Source of the DNA: Acidobacteriota bacterium
Lineage (GTDB): Bacteria; Acidobacteriota; Terriglobia; Terriglobales; Acidobacteriaceae
Reading direction: 5' to 3'
Assembly: GCA_021778845.1 (NCBI GenBank)
Contig: JAJYBU010000015.1
Location: 22,132 to 86,131, forward strand
Length of the DNA: 64,000 bases
The translations under genes and the position numbers were made by a program. Shown here one piece after another: positions 19,437 to 29,100 of the stretch. The notes under the pieces are model-generated. The model had not been told where the DNA came from and did not search any database. It saw nothing but the letters and a program-made list of their open reading frames with translations. How positions within the stretch are numbered: position 1 is the stretch's first letter; every line of letters starts with the position of its first letter.

Positions 19437-19565
19437 CGTAAAGTATTCCATCCAATGGGGTTATCGGTAAGATATTCAGCGCGTTGGAGTTAGGCTGCTG
19501 ATGGCCTTCAACTAGCTGATTCCATGGTGGTTGCGCGTAAGATATTCCATTCAGGCGGGTTAGGG
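19437..19565. repeat. Three degenerate ~28-base direct repeats containing GTAAGATATTC
   Basis: Copies begin at about 19437, 19466 and 19536. The second and third share GTAAGATATTC exactly (19467-19477 and 19537-19547); the first reads GTAAAGTATTC. Each is followed by a G-rich stretch ending GGTTA or AGTTAGG. A weaker fourth copy may start at 19398. Spacing is irregular (29 and 70 bases). Confidence 0.5.
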
Positions 19566-19634
19566 CCGATTTTGGGACGCTGCGCTGCTTGCGGGGCCAT
19601 TTCCCTGTAGGGAGTCGGCGAATATTTACGACCT

Positions 19635-19670
19635 AAAAAAGCCATGCCGTCCCGGGAAGGCAACGGCATG
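19635..19670 (-). terminator. Minus-strand rho-independent terminator-like hairpin
   Basis: CATGCCGT (19643-19650) pairs with ACGGCATG (19663-19670) around a 12-base loop. Read on the minus strand the stem is followed by GCTTTTTTAGG, a good U-run. It lies about 580 bases past the end of the minus-strand glycoside hydrolase gene, so it could end that transcript, leaving a long 3' UTR that includes the repeat array. Confidence 0.6.
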
Positions 19671-20013
19671 AAGCTGTGGGCATATCCTGCTCTGCGTCGC
19701 CCCGAGATTTAACTGTAGGGCCCAGGAAAGTTGGTGTTGTGACGAGAATCACCGGGCAATATTAATAAATGTAACGGGTGCGACGAGGCCCTTCGGGAGC
19801 CGTTTTCCTTCTTCCTCCCTATATCAATTGTAGTGATTCGGTGGGGGCACTATGCCAACTTTTGGGAGGTTTTATTTGGCTTGGTTTCAGTGGGTTAGAG
19901 GGTCTTGGGGTGGTTGGGGGGCTTGACACGGTTTTCGCTGATCGAGGATCAGGAGACGAGGGAGAAGGGCGCTATCAGGTTTAGCAAAGGCAGGAGCAAG
20001 GGTAGCAGCAAAA

Positions 20014-20044
20014 GCAGATTCCTCCGCTGCGCTGCGGAATGACA
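20014..20044. repeat. Dispersed palindromic repeat (copy 1, intergenic)
   Basis: The stretch starts GCAGATTCCTCCGCTGCG and ends GCTGCGGAATGACA. It has an imperfect stem (ATTCC..CCGC with GCGGAAT). Relatives lie inside two coding sequences at 61722-61806 and 63616-63673, and a GCAGATTCCTCC core recurs at 54322-54333. It directly flanks the hexanucleotide array. Confidence 0.6.
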
Positions 20045-20047
20045 ACC

Positions 20048-20213
20048 AAAAAAGCAAAAGCAAAAGCAAAAGCAAAAGCAAAAGCAAAAGCAAGAGCAAG
20101 AGCAAGAGCAAAAGCAAGAGCAAAAGCAAGAGCAACAGCAACAGCAACAGCAAAAGCAAGAGCAAGAGCAAGGGCAAGGGCAACGGCAACAGCAACGGCA
20201 AGGGCAACAGCAA
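20048..20213. repeat. Hexanucleotide (AGCAAR-type) tandem array
   Basis: About 27 six-base units, grading from AAAAGC through AAGAGC to AACAGC, AAGGGC and AACGGC variants. Such arrays change length by slippage. A 22-base segment of AAGAGC/AACAGC units also occurs inside the GH13-like gene at about 61727-61747. It lies 33 bases beyond the stop of the family-57 hydrolase gene. Confidence 0.85.
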
Positions 20214-20246
20214 GTGCCAGGTCAACGGCGATGCGAGGGACTGCTG

Positions 20247-22805
20247 CTAGAAGGTGTGGACGCTTCGGTCGATGACGAGCTCGTCGACGGAGATGTTGAG
20301 GGCCAGGCCAACTTTGCGGAAGCCCTCACGCCACTCGCGGGACCAGTAGGTGGCGTCGGAGCGGCTGAGGAGATCATTCCAGATGTTCTGCGCCTGCCAG
20401 AGGTTGATCTCCATCGGAATGGTGCGGAGGCTCTCCGCGATGGCGAGCGTTTCGTTGAGAACGGTGAGGCTGTGCGTGGTTTGCTGCTCGGCGGCGCCTT
20501 CGAGGCGGACCATGGCGCGCTTCATGCGCTTGTCGGCGGTGTAGCTGAGCAGGCCGGCGTCGAGGGTGACGTGGTCGATCTCGGCGCGGCGGAGGAGTCG
20601 GGCGATCTCGGCGGAGTCAAAGGTCTCGACTTCGAGGGCGCGGCGAAGACCGGCGTTGATGGCGAAGCTGGCGGTGACGGCGAGCGCGGGAGGGGCGGCG
20701 ACGTTCGCTTCGCCGAGGAAGTCGAGCAGCGTGGCGTGCTCGTTGTAGATGCGGATGAGCGAGCCTTCGACTTCGGAGAGGGTCTGGTTGAGGATGTTCT
20801 CAAGGATGCGGTGCTGTTCGTCGGCGAAGAGCGAGGTGAGGGAGTAGAGGGTCGAGTCGAAGTAGCCGTCGATGAAACGGATGAGCTCGGGGAGATTGGC
20901 GCGGCGGATGGAGTGGCGCGCATTCTCGATGAAGGCGTCCCAGGCTGCGGCGTCTTCCGCGGGGAAGCGCTTGACGGCGGCGGAGAGGTTCTGGTCGCCG
21001 AGGTGCAGGACGACGAAACAGATGTCCTCACACTCCTCGGTAATGCGAGAGCAGAGGGTGGCGCGTCCGACGGCGAAGCGGCCGCGGCCGGAGGTCATGA
21101 CGTCGTAGCTGTGGCGGTGGACGTCGAAGCAGAAGATGTTGCCGGAGTCAGGATAGCTGCGGAACATGGAGCTGATGGCGTAGTGCGCGCCGACGCTTTC
21201 GAGGTCGAGGCGGCCGGCGTTGACGAAGCGGCGGTAGACCTCGGCACCGTTGCCGAGGTCGGGATCGTTGCTTTCGGCGCGGGCGAGGATCTGGAGGAAG
21301 TCTGCCTCAAGCTCGTAGGCGGAGCGGATGGAGAGTTCGGGGGTGGTGAAGAGGGCGGGATCGGTGAAGAGCTTGTTGGCGAGCTGGAGGACGCGGCCGG
21401 CGTAGGCGATGATCTGGATGGTTTCGATGCCGGAGATGTCGTCGAAGAACCAGCCGCAGGAGGTGTACATGAGCTGGGTGTGGCGCTGGAGCTCGAGGAG
21501 TTCGAAGACGGTGATGCGTTCCTGCGATGTCAGAGGACGGGTGGCGTGGGCTGCGAAGAAGCGGTCGAGATTGTCGGAGGAGCGGTCGAGGATGACGTGG
21601 ATGTAGGCGTCACGGGCGGCCCAGAGATCCTTGAGGAGTGGGGCGGCGACGGCCTCGGCGAGGGGAGCGGTGCGGTCGCGGAGGAGGTCGAGGGCTTCGC
21701 GCAGAGGAGCGCGCCAGCGTTGGTTCCAGCCGGGCTTGCCGCCGCTGTTGCAGCCGCAGTCGGAGCGCCAGCGCTCGACGCCGTGGGCGCAGGACCAGGA
21801 GGTGTCGTCGACGACTTCGGCCTCCCACTGCGGGGGAAATTTCTCGAGGAACTCGCCGTAGTTGGTGAGCCGGGCGAGGTTGTTGTCCTTGACCCAGTTG
21901 AGGGCGTAGCTGAGGGCCATCTCGCCGTGCTTGTGGTGGTGGCCGTAGGATTCGCCGTCGGTGGCGACGTGCACGAGCTGCGGCTCGGGGGCGGGATGGT
22001 CGGCGGGGAAGCGCGAGAGGAGGCGGCGGGCGAAGGTTTCGCCGTCGTTGAGCAGGCCCTCGAAGGCGATGGCGCGGGAGGCCGGGCCGTCGTAGAAAAA
22101 GACGGCGATGGAGCGGCCGTGGTCGAGCTGGACAATGTAGGGGCGGGTGGTATCGACGGTGGCGTCGTGGGTTTCGGTCCACGCGTCGGGGTCTTTGCCG
22201 GCAGTGGCGATGCGGCGGACGCGGGCGGCCTGGTGGGGAGCGAGGACGGTGAACCTGATGCGCTCCTGGGCGAGCAGGTCGAGGACGGAGCGGGAGACGG
22301 CGGTCTCGGCCAGCCACATGCCCTCGGGCTTGCGGCCGAAGCGGTGCTCGAAGTCGGCGATGCCCCAGCGGATCTGCGTGCGGGCGTCGCGCTCGGAGGC
22401 CAGCGGCATGATGATGTGGTTGTAGACCTGCGCCAGCGCGGAGCCGTGGTTGGAGTAGAGCGATGCGCTGGTCTGGTCGGCGTCCTGAATCATGCGGTAG
22501 GTGCGGGGGGCGTTGTCCTCCAGCCAGCTTAGTAGCGTGGGGCCGAAGTTGAAGCTCATGCGCGCGTAGTTGTTGACGATGCGGATGATCTGGCGCTGCT
22601 CGTTGACGATGCGCGAGGCGCCGTTGGGGGCGTAGCACTCGGAGGTGATGCGCTCGTTCCAATCGTGATACGGCGCGGCGGAGTCCTGCAGTTCGACGGT
22701 CTCGAGCCAGGGATTCTCGCGCGGCGGCTGGTAGAAGTGGCCGTGGACGCAGAGGTAGCGCTGCGGGGGAGCGGAGGCGGAGCCTGATTTGCGTGTTGCT
22801 GACAT
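20247..22805 (-). CDS. Family-57 glycoside hydrolase with DUF3536 domain
   Basis: An 852-residue cytosolic protein. The N-terminal GH57 module shows HGHFYQPPRENPW (21-33) and the likely nucleophile Glu167 in GMWLAETAVS; the C-terminal half is the DUF3536 region. GH57 enzymes include alpha-amylases, amylopullulanases and branching enzymes acting on alpha-glucans; the exact activity here is unknown. ATG at 22805 is preceded by GAAGG. The open frame runs much further upstream but only as a shadow of the glycosyltransferase gene. A role in storage or envelope glucan turnover is an inference. Confidence 0.88.
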   Translation of the reverse strand: MSATRKSGSASAPPQRYLCVHGHFYQPPRENPWLETVELQDSAAPYHDWNERITSECYAPNGASRIVNEQRQIIRIVNNYARMSFNFGPTLLSWLEDNAPRTYRMIQDADQTSASLYSNHGSALAQVYNHIIMPLASERDARTQIRWGIADFEHRFGRKPEGMWLAETAVSRSVLDLLAQERIRFTVLAPHQAARVRRIATAGKDPDAWTETHDATVDTTRPYIVQLDHGRSIAVFFYDGPASRAIAFEGLLNDGETFARRLLSRFPADHPAPEPQLVHVATDGESYGHHHKHGEMALSYALNWVKDNNLARLTNYGEFLEKFPPQWEAEVVDDTSWSCAHGVERWRSDCGCNSGGKPGWNQRWRAPLREALDLLRDRTAPLAEAVAAPLLKDLWAARDAYIHVILDRSSDNLDRFFAAHATRPLTSQERITVFELLELQRHTQLMYTSCGWFFDDISGIETIQIIAYAGRVLQLANKLFTDPALFTTPELSIRSAYELEADFLQILARAESNDPDLGNGAEVYRRFVNAGRLDLESVGAHYAISSMFRSYPDSGNIFCFDVHRHSYDVMTSGRGRFAVGRATLCSRITEECEDICFVVLHLGDQNLSAAVKRFPAEDAAAWDAFIENARHSIRRANLPELIRFIDGYFDSTLYSLTSLFADEQHRILENILNQTLSEVEGSLIRIYNEHATLLDFLGEANVAAPPALAVTASFAINAGLRRALEVETFDSAEIARLLRRAEIDHVTLDAGLLSYTADKRMKRAMVRLEGAAEQQTTHSLTVLNETLAIAESLRTIPMEINLWQAQNIWNDLLSRSDATYWSREWREGFRKVGLALNISVDELVIDRSVHTF

Positions 22806-22891
22806 CGTGCCTTCAAGGATAGCAAGGCTCGGCGAGGGGATGAAGCCGTCGCGGGATGAGGTGCGCCGCGGACGTGAGGCTGCGCGGAGGC

Positions 22892-23875
22892 TCAGGGGGT
22901 CTCGTCGAGCGTGCGGCCGAAGATGAGTCTGCGGCTGGCCAGATAGGGGTGGAAGTCTACGAGGGGGATGAACAGGCGCTGCACGCGGTTGTTGAGCAGC
23001 ACGAGGATGGAGGAGATGGTGGTGAGCAGGACCTGGACCAGGATGATGATCATGCTGAAGGCTACGGTGGTTGCCCAGTCGAGCGTGGCGTGCACGGGAG
23101 AGAAGAGCCGGAACGAGAAGCCGGCGAAAATCAGGATGACGCAGGAGACGAAGAGGCCGATGGAGAGCAGCAGCAGACGGACAAAGATGGTGTCGGCATA
23201 GACCGACATGCTGCTGAAGCCGTGCACGATGAGCGAGGAGAAGCTCATCTTGGATTTGCCAGCGTAACGACGGCCGCGGCGCACGGGCACCAGCGTGATG
23301 GGGAGCTGCGAACGCATAATGGCCGCGGGAAGATTGTTCCATAGATCGGAGACCATGACGAGCCGGTCGACGTAGCTGCGGGAGAGGACGCAGAAGTTCC
23401 CGAAGCTGATGGACTGGCCGGTGACGAACTGGAAGAACCACTTGTAGAGCATGTAGAAGGTCTTGAAGGAGATGGTCTCGACGCGCTTCTTGCTGTGGGC
23501 GATGAAGCAGAAGTCGGTGCTGCGGTCGATGGTGTGGGTGAGAGCCTGGATGGCGTGCGGAGGGTCCTCGCCGTCGGCATCCATGACGAGCACGGCGTCT
23601 GCGTCGTGGTCCTCTGCGGCTACGCAAAGACCGATGGCGATGGCGCGCTGGTGGCCGACGTTGACCGACACGGCGACGACTTCGGCGCCGACAAGGTGCT
23701 CAAGGTCAGATGCGTCCTGGCAGCTGGGCGGCAGCTCATCGGTGGAGCCGTCGTCAATGATGCTGACGAAGATCTGGAAGGGGAGCATGGCTGCGGACCT
23801 GTCCAGCTCGCGCAGAAGCATGCCCAGTGCAATCCAGTCGTTATAAACGGGAATGATGATACGCAGCTTTTTCAC
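22892..23875 (-). CDS. GT2 glycosyltransferase with C-terminal membrane helices (DPM/GtrB-like)
   Basis: A 327-residue protein. The GT-A fold begins KKLRIIIPVYND, with the nucleotide-sugar motif VMDADGEDPP, and two or three C-terminal transmembrane helices (about 225-300) anchor it. This layout is typical of polyprenyl-phosphate glycosyltransferases that load sugars onto a lipid carrier. The start is GTG at 23875, four bases after an excellent AGGAGG; a longer frame lacks such a site. It lies 86 bases upstream of the glycoside hydrolase gene and probably shares its transcript. Confidence 0.88.
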   Translation of the reverse strand: MKKLRIIIPVYNDWIALGMLLRELDRSAAMLPFQIFVSIIDDGSTDELPPSCQDASDLEHLVGAEVVAVSVNVGHQRAIAIGLCVAAEDHDADAVLVMDADGEDPPHAIQALTHTIDRSTDFCFIAHSKKRVETISFKTFYMLYKWFFQFVTGQSISFGNFCVLSRSYVDRLVMVSDLWNNLPAAIMRSQLPITLVPVRRGRRYAGKSKMSFSSLIVHGFSSMSVYADTIFVRLLLLSIGLFVSCVILIFAGFSFRLFSPVHATLDWATTVAFSMIIILVQVLLTTISSILVLLNNRVQRLFIPLVDFHPYLASRRLIFGRTLDETP

Positions 23876-24138
23876 GAGACCTCCTGAAGTGCGGACGCTC
23901 GGGTTGCGGGTGTCGTGGCAGCATGATAGCAAGGGCGAAGGCGACCGGATGTGATGTCGGACGCTGGAGTTCGACGTCGAGGGTCCACCCCATCCGCTGA
24001 CGTCCGTATGGCCTGCTCGGTCAGAGCCTCGTTATTGCGGCAACAAGGAAGCCTGGATGCTGAAGACGATCATAGAGGTGTGAATCTCTTCTCTTCTTTC
24101 GTGGCGAAACGCGCCAAGCCTTGCACGGGTAACTGCAA

Positions 24139-24837
24139 TCATTCGGGCTTGGCGAGGTCGCAGGCGCGCCACAGGTACCAGCTCGCCACCGAGCGCCAGG
24201 GTGCCCACTTCTTTGCGCGGCGTTCCATCACATCGGGCTTCGGGAGCAGGTCGGGCGTGACCTTGGTGGCGGGCTTCAAGCCCTGGAAGGTGAGGGCGAA
24301 GCCTTTGCGGACGCCATAGTCGGTGGTGGGCAGGACGTCCGCGCGGCCGAGCCTGAAGATGAGCATCATCTCGACGGTCCATTTGCCGATGCCACGCACC
24401 TGCGTCAGGTGCTCGATGATGTCGGCGTCAGACATGCGGCGAATGCGGGCCAGCGTGGGGACGGTGCCGTCAAGAGTTTTGGCGGCGAGGTCACGCAGCG
24501 CGAGGATCTTGTTGTGCGAGAGGCCGGCGGCGCGGAGTTGCGGCGTGGGGCAGTCCAGGATGTGCTGCGGCGTGGGGTGCTGGCCAACGCCGCAGATGGG
24601 TTCGAAGCCGGCGAGCATGCGGGCGTGGATGGTGGCCGCGGCCTTGCCGTGAAGTTGCTGATAGATGATGGACTCGGTGAGCGCCTCGAAGGGCGACTGA
24701 CTGGAGGCGAGGCGGAGGGTAAACGGGCCGGCACGGTCGATGAGCCGGCCAAGTTTCGGGTCAGCAGCGGAGAGCGCGGCGATGGCCGCTGCGGGATCGT
24801 AGGGGAGTTTGCGGGTCGGGCCGGAGCGTCGGGGCAT
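24139..24837 (-). CDS. DNA-3-methyladenine glycosylase II (AlkA-like, HhH-GPD)
   Basis: A 232-residue base-excision repair enzyme. The helix-hairpin-helix reads VRGIGKWTVEMM (147-158) and the catalytic aspartate is Asp173 in PTTDYGV. It should remove alkylated purines from DNA. The N-terminal third covers the AlkA fold without an Ada domain, and there is no C-terminal iron-sulfur cluster. It appears monocistronic, with a 263-base gap to the glycosyltransferase gene. Confidence 0.92.
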   Translation of the reverse strand: MPRRSGPTRKLPYDPAAAIAALSAADPKLGRLIDRAGPFTLRLASSQSPFEALTESIIYQQLHGKAAATIHARMLAGFEPICGVGQHPTPQHILDCPTPQLRAAGLSHNKILALRDLAAKTLDGTVPTLARIRRMSDADIIEHLTQVRGIGKWTVEMMLIFRLGRADVLPTTDYGVRKGFALTFQGLKPATKVTPDLLPKPDVMERRAKKWAPWRSVASWYLWRACDLAKPE

Positions 24838-25229
24838 GAAGAGAATGATAGGCGGTGGCCGCGGGGCCTGGGGGGCAACAGGCGAAGAAATATCTGCGGA
24901 AATGGCGCCAGGCCTGTAGGCAGGAAATTTTCGCCGGTGAGGGAGTGAGTGAGCCGGTGGGTGCGCCCCGGGTGGGAGCGATTAACACTGGAGGGAAAAT
25001 TCGCCGGGAGCCATTTTTTGCTCGATTAGCGGACAAAATAGGGGTATTAGCGTGGGTAAGGTGATCGCCATCACATCTTTTTATTTTCGCTGCTATACTC
25101 AATTTCGCAAAAACTATTGGTTCCAGACGACGTGATCTGGGCCGGTGGGAGCACGAATCGTCGGCAGCGGGATCGTCGTCAACAACCTCAACAGTGGACT
25201 TCTGACGCAGGGGAAGCAGGAACGGATTC
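24838..25229. other. Intergenic region upstream of the respiratory operon
   Basis: About 390 bases between the divergent glycosylase and actA genes with no open frame that looks coding. The part near 25060-25100 carries a Crp/Fnr-type palindrome and a -10 box, listed separately; the first 200 bases show nothing recognisable. Confidence 0.7.
25060..25099 (+). promoter_or_regulatory. Crp/Fnr-like site and -10 box upstream of actA
   Basis: GTGATCGCCATCAC (25061-25074) is a perfect palindrome with the GTGA-N6-TCAC core of Crp/Fnr-family sites. TATACT at 25094-25099 is a good -10 box with no clear -35 hexamer. A start about 7-10 bases beyond the -10 box would put the palindrome centre near -38 to -41, a class II activator position. 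The leader to actA would be about 125 bases. Confidence 0.5.
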
Positions 25230-26105
25230 ATGGCGCAAGTATTTGACCGCAGCTCGAATGCCCTGGCTCGCGCAAGCCTGGTGCTGTCGGGACTGATCGT
25301 CATCGCACTCGGGGTGGCGCTGAACAGCTTGCAACGGTCGCCGTGGGTGACCAGGCAAGGACAGCGTCCGGACCAGCCGGTACCTTTCAGCCACAAGCAC
25401 CACGTGGAGGGGCTCGGGCTGCAATGCCAGTACTGTCATACGTCGGTGGAGAAGAGCTCGTATGCAGGCATCCCTCCAACCAAGACCTGCATGAACTGCC
25501 ACTCGCAGATATGGACGAACGCGAATCTGTTGGAGCCGGTGCGGCAGAGCTGGGCGACGGGAGCGTCGCTCCAGTGGATCAAGGTGCATGACCTTCCGGA
25601 CTTCGTCTACTTCAATCATGAAATCCATGTGAACAAGGGCATTGGATGCGCAAGCTGCCACGGCCGCGTGGACGAGATGCCGCTGATGTATATGCAGAAC
25701 TCGCTGCAGATGGAGTGGTGCTTGAATTGCCACCGCAATCCGGCGGTGAATCTGCGGCCGACCGCGGAGATCTACAACATGGCGTGGACAGGGCCTTCGA
25801 GCGATAAACCCGTGTGGTGTTCTGCAACCGGTGCGGTGGGACCAACGGCACAGCAGGTGGCTTGCGTGGAGACCGATCCTGCGGCGAGCAATCCTGAGAT
25901 GGCGCAGATGAGCCAACCTGCGGAGTTGAGCAAATCCGCGGCGCTGGACAAGGCGCAGACGGTTGCGGATGTCTCGCCGGCCGTCGTGATGCCGGCCAAC
26001 TATGTGAAGTTCACCAGCCAGGACGAGCTGGGACATTACCTGATGAAGCAGTACCACATTCGCACGGCCAACGAGCTGTCCAGCTGTGAGGTGTGCCACC
26101 GATGA
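25230..26105 (+). CDS. actA: Alternative complex III pentaheme cytochrome c subunit
   Basis: A 291-residue protein with one N-terminal transmembrane helix (about 13-33) and five CxxCH haem sites: CQYCH, CMNCH, CASCH, CLNCH and CEVCH, the last at the very C-terminus. This equals the pentaheme ActA of alternative complex III, which passes quinol-derived electrons to cytochrome c on the periplasmic side. It is first gene of the 14-kb respiratory operon, and its stop overlaps actB (ATGA). Confidence 0.94.
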   Translation: MAQVFDRSSNALARASLVLSGLIVIALGVALNSLQRSPWVTRQGQRPDQPVPFSHKHHVEGLGLQCQYCHTSVEKSSYAGIPPTKTCMNCHSQIWTNANLLEPVRQSWATGASLQWIKVHDLPDFVYFNHEIHVNKGIGCASCHGRVDEMPLMYMQNSLQMEWCLNCHRNPAVNLRPTAEIYNMAWTGPSSDKPVWCSATGAVGPTAQQVACVETDPAASNPEMAQMSQPAELSKSAALDKAQTVADVSPAVVMPANYVKFTSQDELGHYLMKQYHIRTANELSSCEVCHR

Positions 26106-29100
26106 ACGAGACGCGCATAGGAATCGAGCAGGCGATGGCGGTAGAGGGCGGGACGCAGGAAGTTGGAGCGCAGGAAGCGCAGGTTGTGACGGCGATTGCG
26201 CCGGCCCAGCCGTCGAAGTTGAAGATGACGCTGGCTGAGGTGCGCGCTAAGCTCGACGGAAAGAGCGGCAAGCGCTACTGGAAGAGCCTGGATGAGTTGG
26301 CTGACACGCCAGCATTCCAGGAGCTGATGCAGGAGGAGTTTCCGCGCCAGGCCTCAGCAGGCGAGTGGGTGGATTCAGTCTCTCGGCGCGGCTTTCTGAA
26401 GGTGATGGGCGCAAGCTTTGCACTGGCTGGATTGGCCGGATGCACCAAGCAGCCCGAGGAGCCGATCTTTCCGTATGTGAAGCAGCCAGAGGATCTGGTG
26501 CTCGGCAAGCCGATGTACTTTGCCACGGCGCATCCGTTTCCGACGGGCGCGATTCCGGTGCTGGTGAAGTCGGATGCGTTCCGCCCCATCAAGCTGGAGG
26601 GCAATCCGGAACACCCGATCGCGAAGGGCAAGTCGGATGCGTTTACGCAGGCGTCGCTGCTGGATTTGTACGATCCTGACCGCTCGCAGTTTCCACGCTT
26701 CCGTGGAGAGCAGGCGGACTTCAGCCGCTTCCAGCAGGAGTTCGCGAAGGCGGTTGCGGCGAGCAAGACCGGCGACGGCGTGGTGTTCCTGTCGGAGACG
26801 ATTACGTCGCCGACCCTGGCCGCGCAGTGGAAACAGGTGCAGGCGAAGTATCCGCAGGCGAAGCTGGTGCAGTATGAGCCGGTGAACAACGATGCGGGAC
26901 GTGCTGCGTCGAAGGCTGCGTTTGGCGACTACTACGACACGCAGTACAAGCTCGAAGATGCGGATGTGATCCTCGCGCTGGATGCGGATTTTCTGGGCGG
27001 AATCGGGTTCCCCGGTTTTCTCCCGATGTCGGCCGCGTGGGCCGAGCGGCATCGGTTCGACAAAGACAAGCCGATGAACCGGCTGTATGCGGTGGAGACG
27101 ATGCCGACGGTCACGGGCTTCAAGGCCGAGCATCGCCTGGCGCTCAAGCCGAGCGAGATCGACCAGTTTGCGAATGCGTTGGCGGGCGGGAACTCGACGC
27201 TGAGCAACCCTGAGGCGCAGAAGTTTCTCTCCGTCGTGATGGAAGACATCAAGAAGTCGGGCGGCCGGTTCGCAATCGTCGTTGGGCCGTCGAGTTCGCA
27301 GGCAGCGCACTTTGCGGCGCTGACGGTGAATGCGGGATTGGGCGCCGTCGGCAAGACGGTCTTCTACACCGAGACGGTGGCGTCGATTCCGAGCGAGCAT
27401 GTGTCGGATCTGAAGGCGCTGGTTGCGGACATGAACGCCGGCAAGGTGGAGTGGCTGGTGATGCTGGGCGTCAATCCGCTATACAACGCTCCGGTGGATT
27501 TGAACTTTGAAGACGCGTTCAACAAGGTGCCGCATAGAGTGCATCTCGGCTCGCATGTGGACGAGACGGGCTTCTACTCGACGTGGCACATCAACAAGTC
27601 GCATTACCTTGAGAGCTGGACAGACGCGCGCGCATACGATGGCACGATCTCGATCGTGCAGCCGATGATTGAGCCGCTGTATGGCGGCAAGAGCGCGCAC
27701 GATGTGTTGCAGACGTTGATCGATCCGCAGGTGAGCGCGTATCAGTTGGTCCTCGCCAACGCGAAGACCTACATCAAGGCACCGGGTGGCGATACAGCGA
27801 AGACCGTGGCAGCGAACGTGCCTGCCCCAGCGGCGACCGGAGCTGGGAATAGCGCTGCTGCGGATGCCGCCGCGAGGGCCGCTCTTGGAGTGGCGCGGGC
27901 CACCACACCCTTCGAGATGGCGTGGCGCAAGGCGCTTCACGATGGCTGGGTTGCGGACACGGCGTTTGTGCCCAAGACGCTCGGTGCACCAAAGGGTGGC
28001 GTGACCACTCCAGCGAGCGCGGGCAGCGGCATCGAGATCAGCTTCCGCCCCGACCCTTCGCTGTACGACGGCCGCTACGGCAACAACGGCTGGCTGCAGG
28101 AGTTGCCCAAGCAGGTGACCAATATGAGCTGGGATAATGCTGCGCTCATGAACATGGACCTGATGGGCAAGCTGGGCATCGAGGAGAACGAAGCGATTGA
28201 GTTGACGCTCAATGGCCGCAAGATCATTACGCCGGTGCTGATGGCGCCCGGACATCCCAACGATGCGGTGACGGTGCACCTGGGGCTGGGGCGGCGCGCG
28301 GAGTGCGGACGCGTTGGCGCTGGCGTTGGCTTCAATGCATATGCGCTGCGGACGTCGGGCCAGCCGCTCTCTGCGGGTGGACTGATGATTGCGCGCGGCA
28401 AGGGATCGTATGACCTGTGCGTCACCAAGGTGCACAACATCGAGCATCGCGGAGCATTCGCGCAGCGCGATTTGGAGCATCCTGAGTTTGACACGCAGGG
28501 CACCTACTCGCTGGCCGGACATGAGGCGATGGAGCGCTCGATCATCCGCTATGCGACCTACGAAGAGGCGATGAAGAATCCTGACTTCGCGCATCTTGGC
28601 ACGAAGGATTCCAACGACACGCTGGTGAACAAGGTTGGATATAACCCGCAGGGTGAGGCCGTTCCGCACGATGACAGCTTCTATCCCGATAACTGGCGCT
28701 ACGACCATGTGATGGAAGTAGCCGCAGGCAAGGTGCTGCAGAACAAGTGGGGGATGTCGATTGATCTGAACTCCTGCGTGGGATGCAACGCGTGCATCGT
28801 GAGCTGCTATGCGGAGAACAACATTGCGGTGGTGGGACGCGAGCAGGTGAAGATTGGCCGCATCATGCAGTGGATGCGCATCGACACCTACTTCGAGGGC
28901 GATCTGCATGCGCCCATCGCGCACTTCCAGCCGATGCTCTGCCAGCACTGCGAGAGCGCTGGCTGCGAGCAGGTTTGCCCGGTGGGCGCAACGGTACACA
29001 CGCCCGAGGGCATCAACACGATGGTTTATAACCGTTGCGTTGGAACGCGCTACTGCTCCAATAACTGCCCGTACAAGGTGCGCCGATTCAACTTCCTGCT

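Larger units (their letters stand above)
19353..20246. other. Non-coding, repeat-rich intergenic region
   Basis: About 890 bases without a credible gene. It contains short direct repeats (19437-19565), a minus-strand terminator-like hairpin (19635-19670), a dispersed palindromic repeat (20014-20044) and a hexanucleotide array (20048-20213), each listed separately. Open frames across the array encode only Lys-Ala or poly-Leu strings and are not genes. Confidence 0.8.

Noticed and set aside
19790..19815. Possible plus-strand terminator near GGCCCTTCGGGAGCC
   Set aside because: The stem has a mismatch and a wobble pair over few bases, with no gene ending upstream on that strand.
20039..20275. 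Lys-Ala repeat protein (plus) and poly-Leu protein (minus) across the hexanucleotide array
   Set aside because: Both are direct translations of the six-base repeat; no ribosome site or conserved part.
20214..22532. 772-residue open frame on the plus strand opposite the GH57 gene
   Set aside because: It is a mirror of high-GC codons of the GH57/DUF3536 gene; composition is Gly/Glu/Val/Asp-rich with no domain, and the minus-strand gene has clear motifs.
20247..23627. Reading the GH57 gene as a 1126-residue fusion with the glycosyltransferase region
   Set aside because: The extra N-terminus is an out-of-frame reading of the glycosyltransferase gene; a ribosome site marks the start at 22805.
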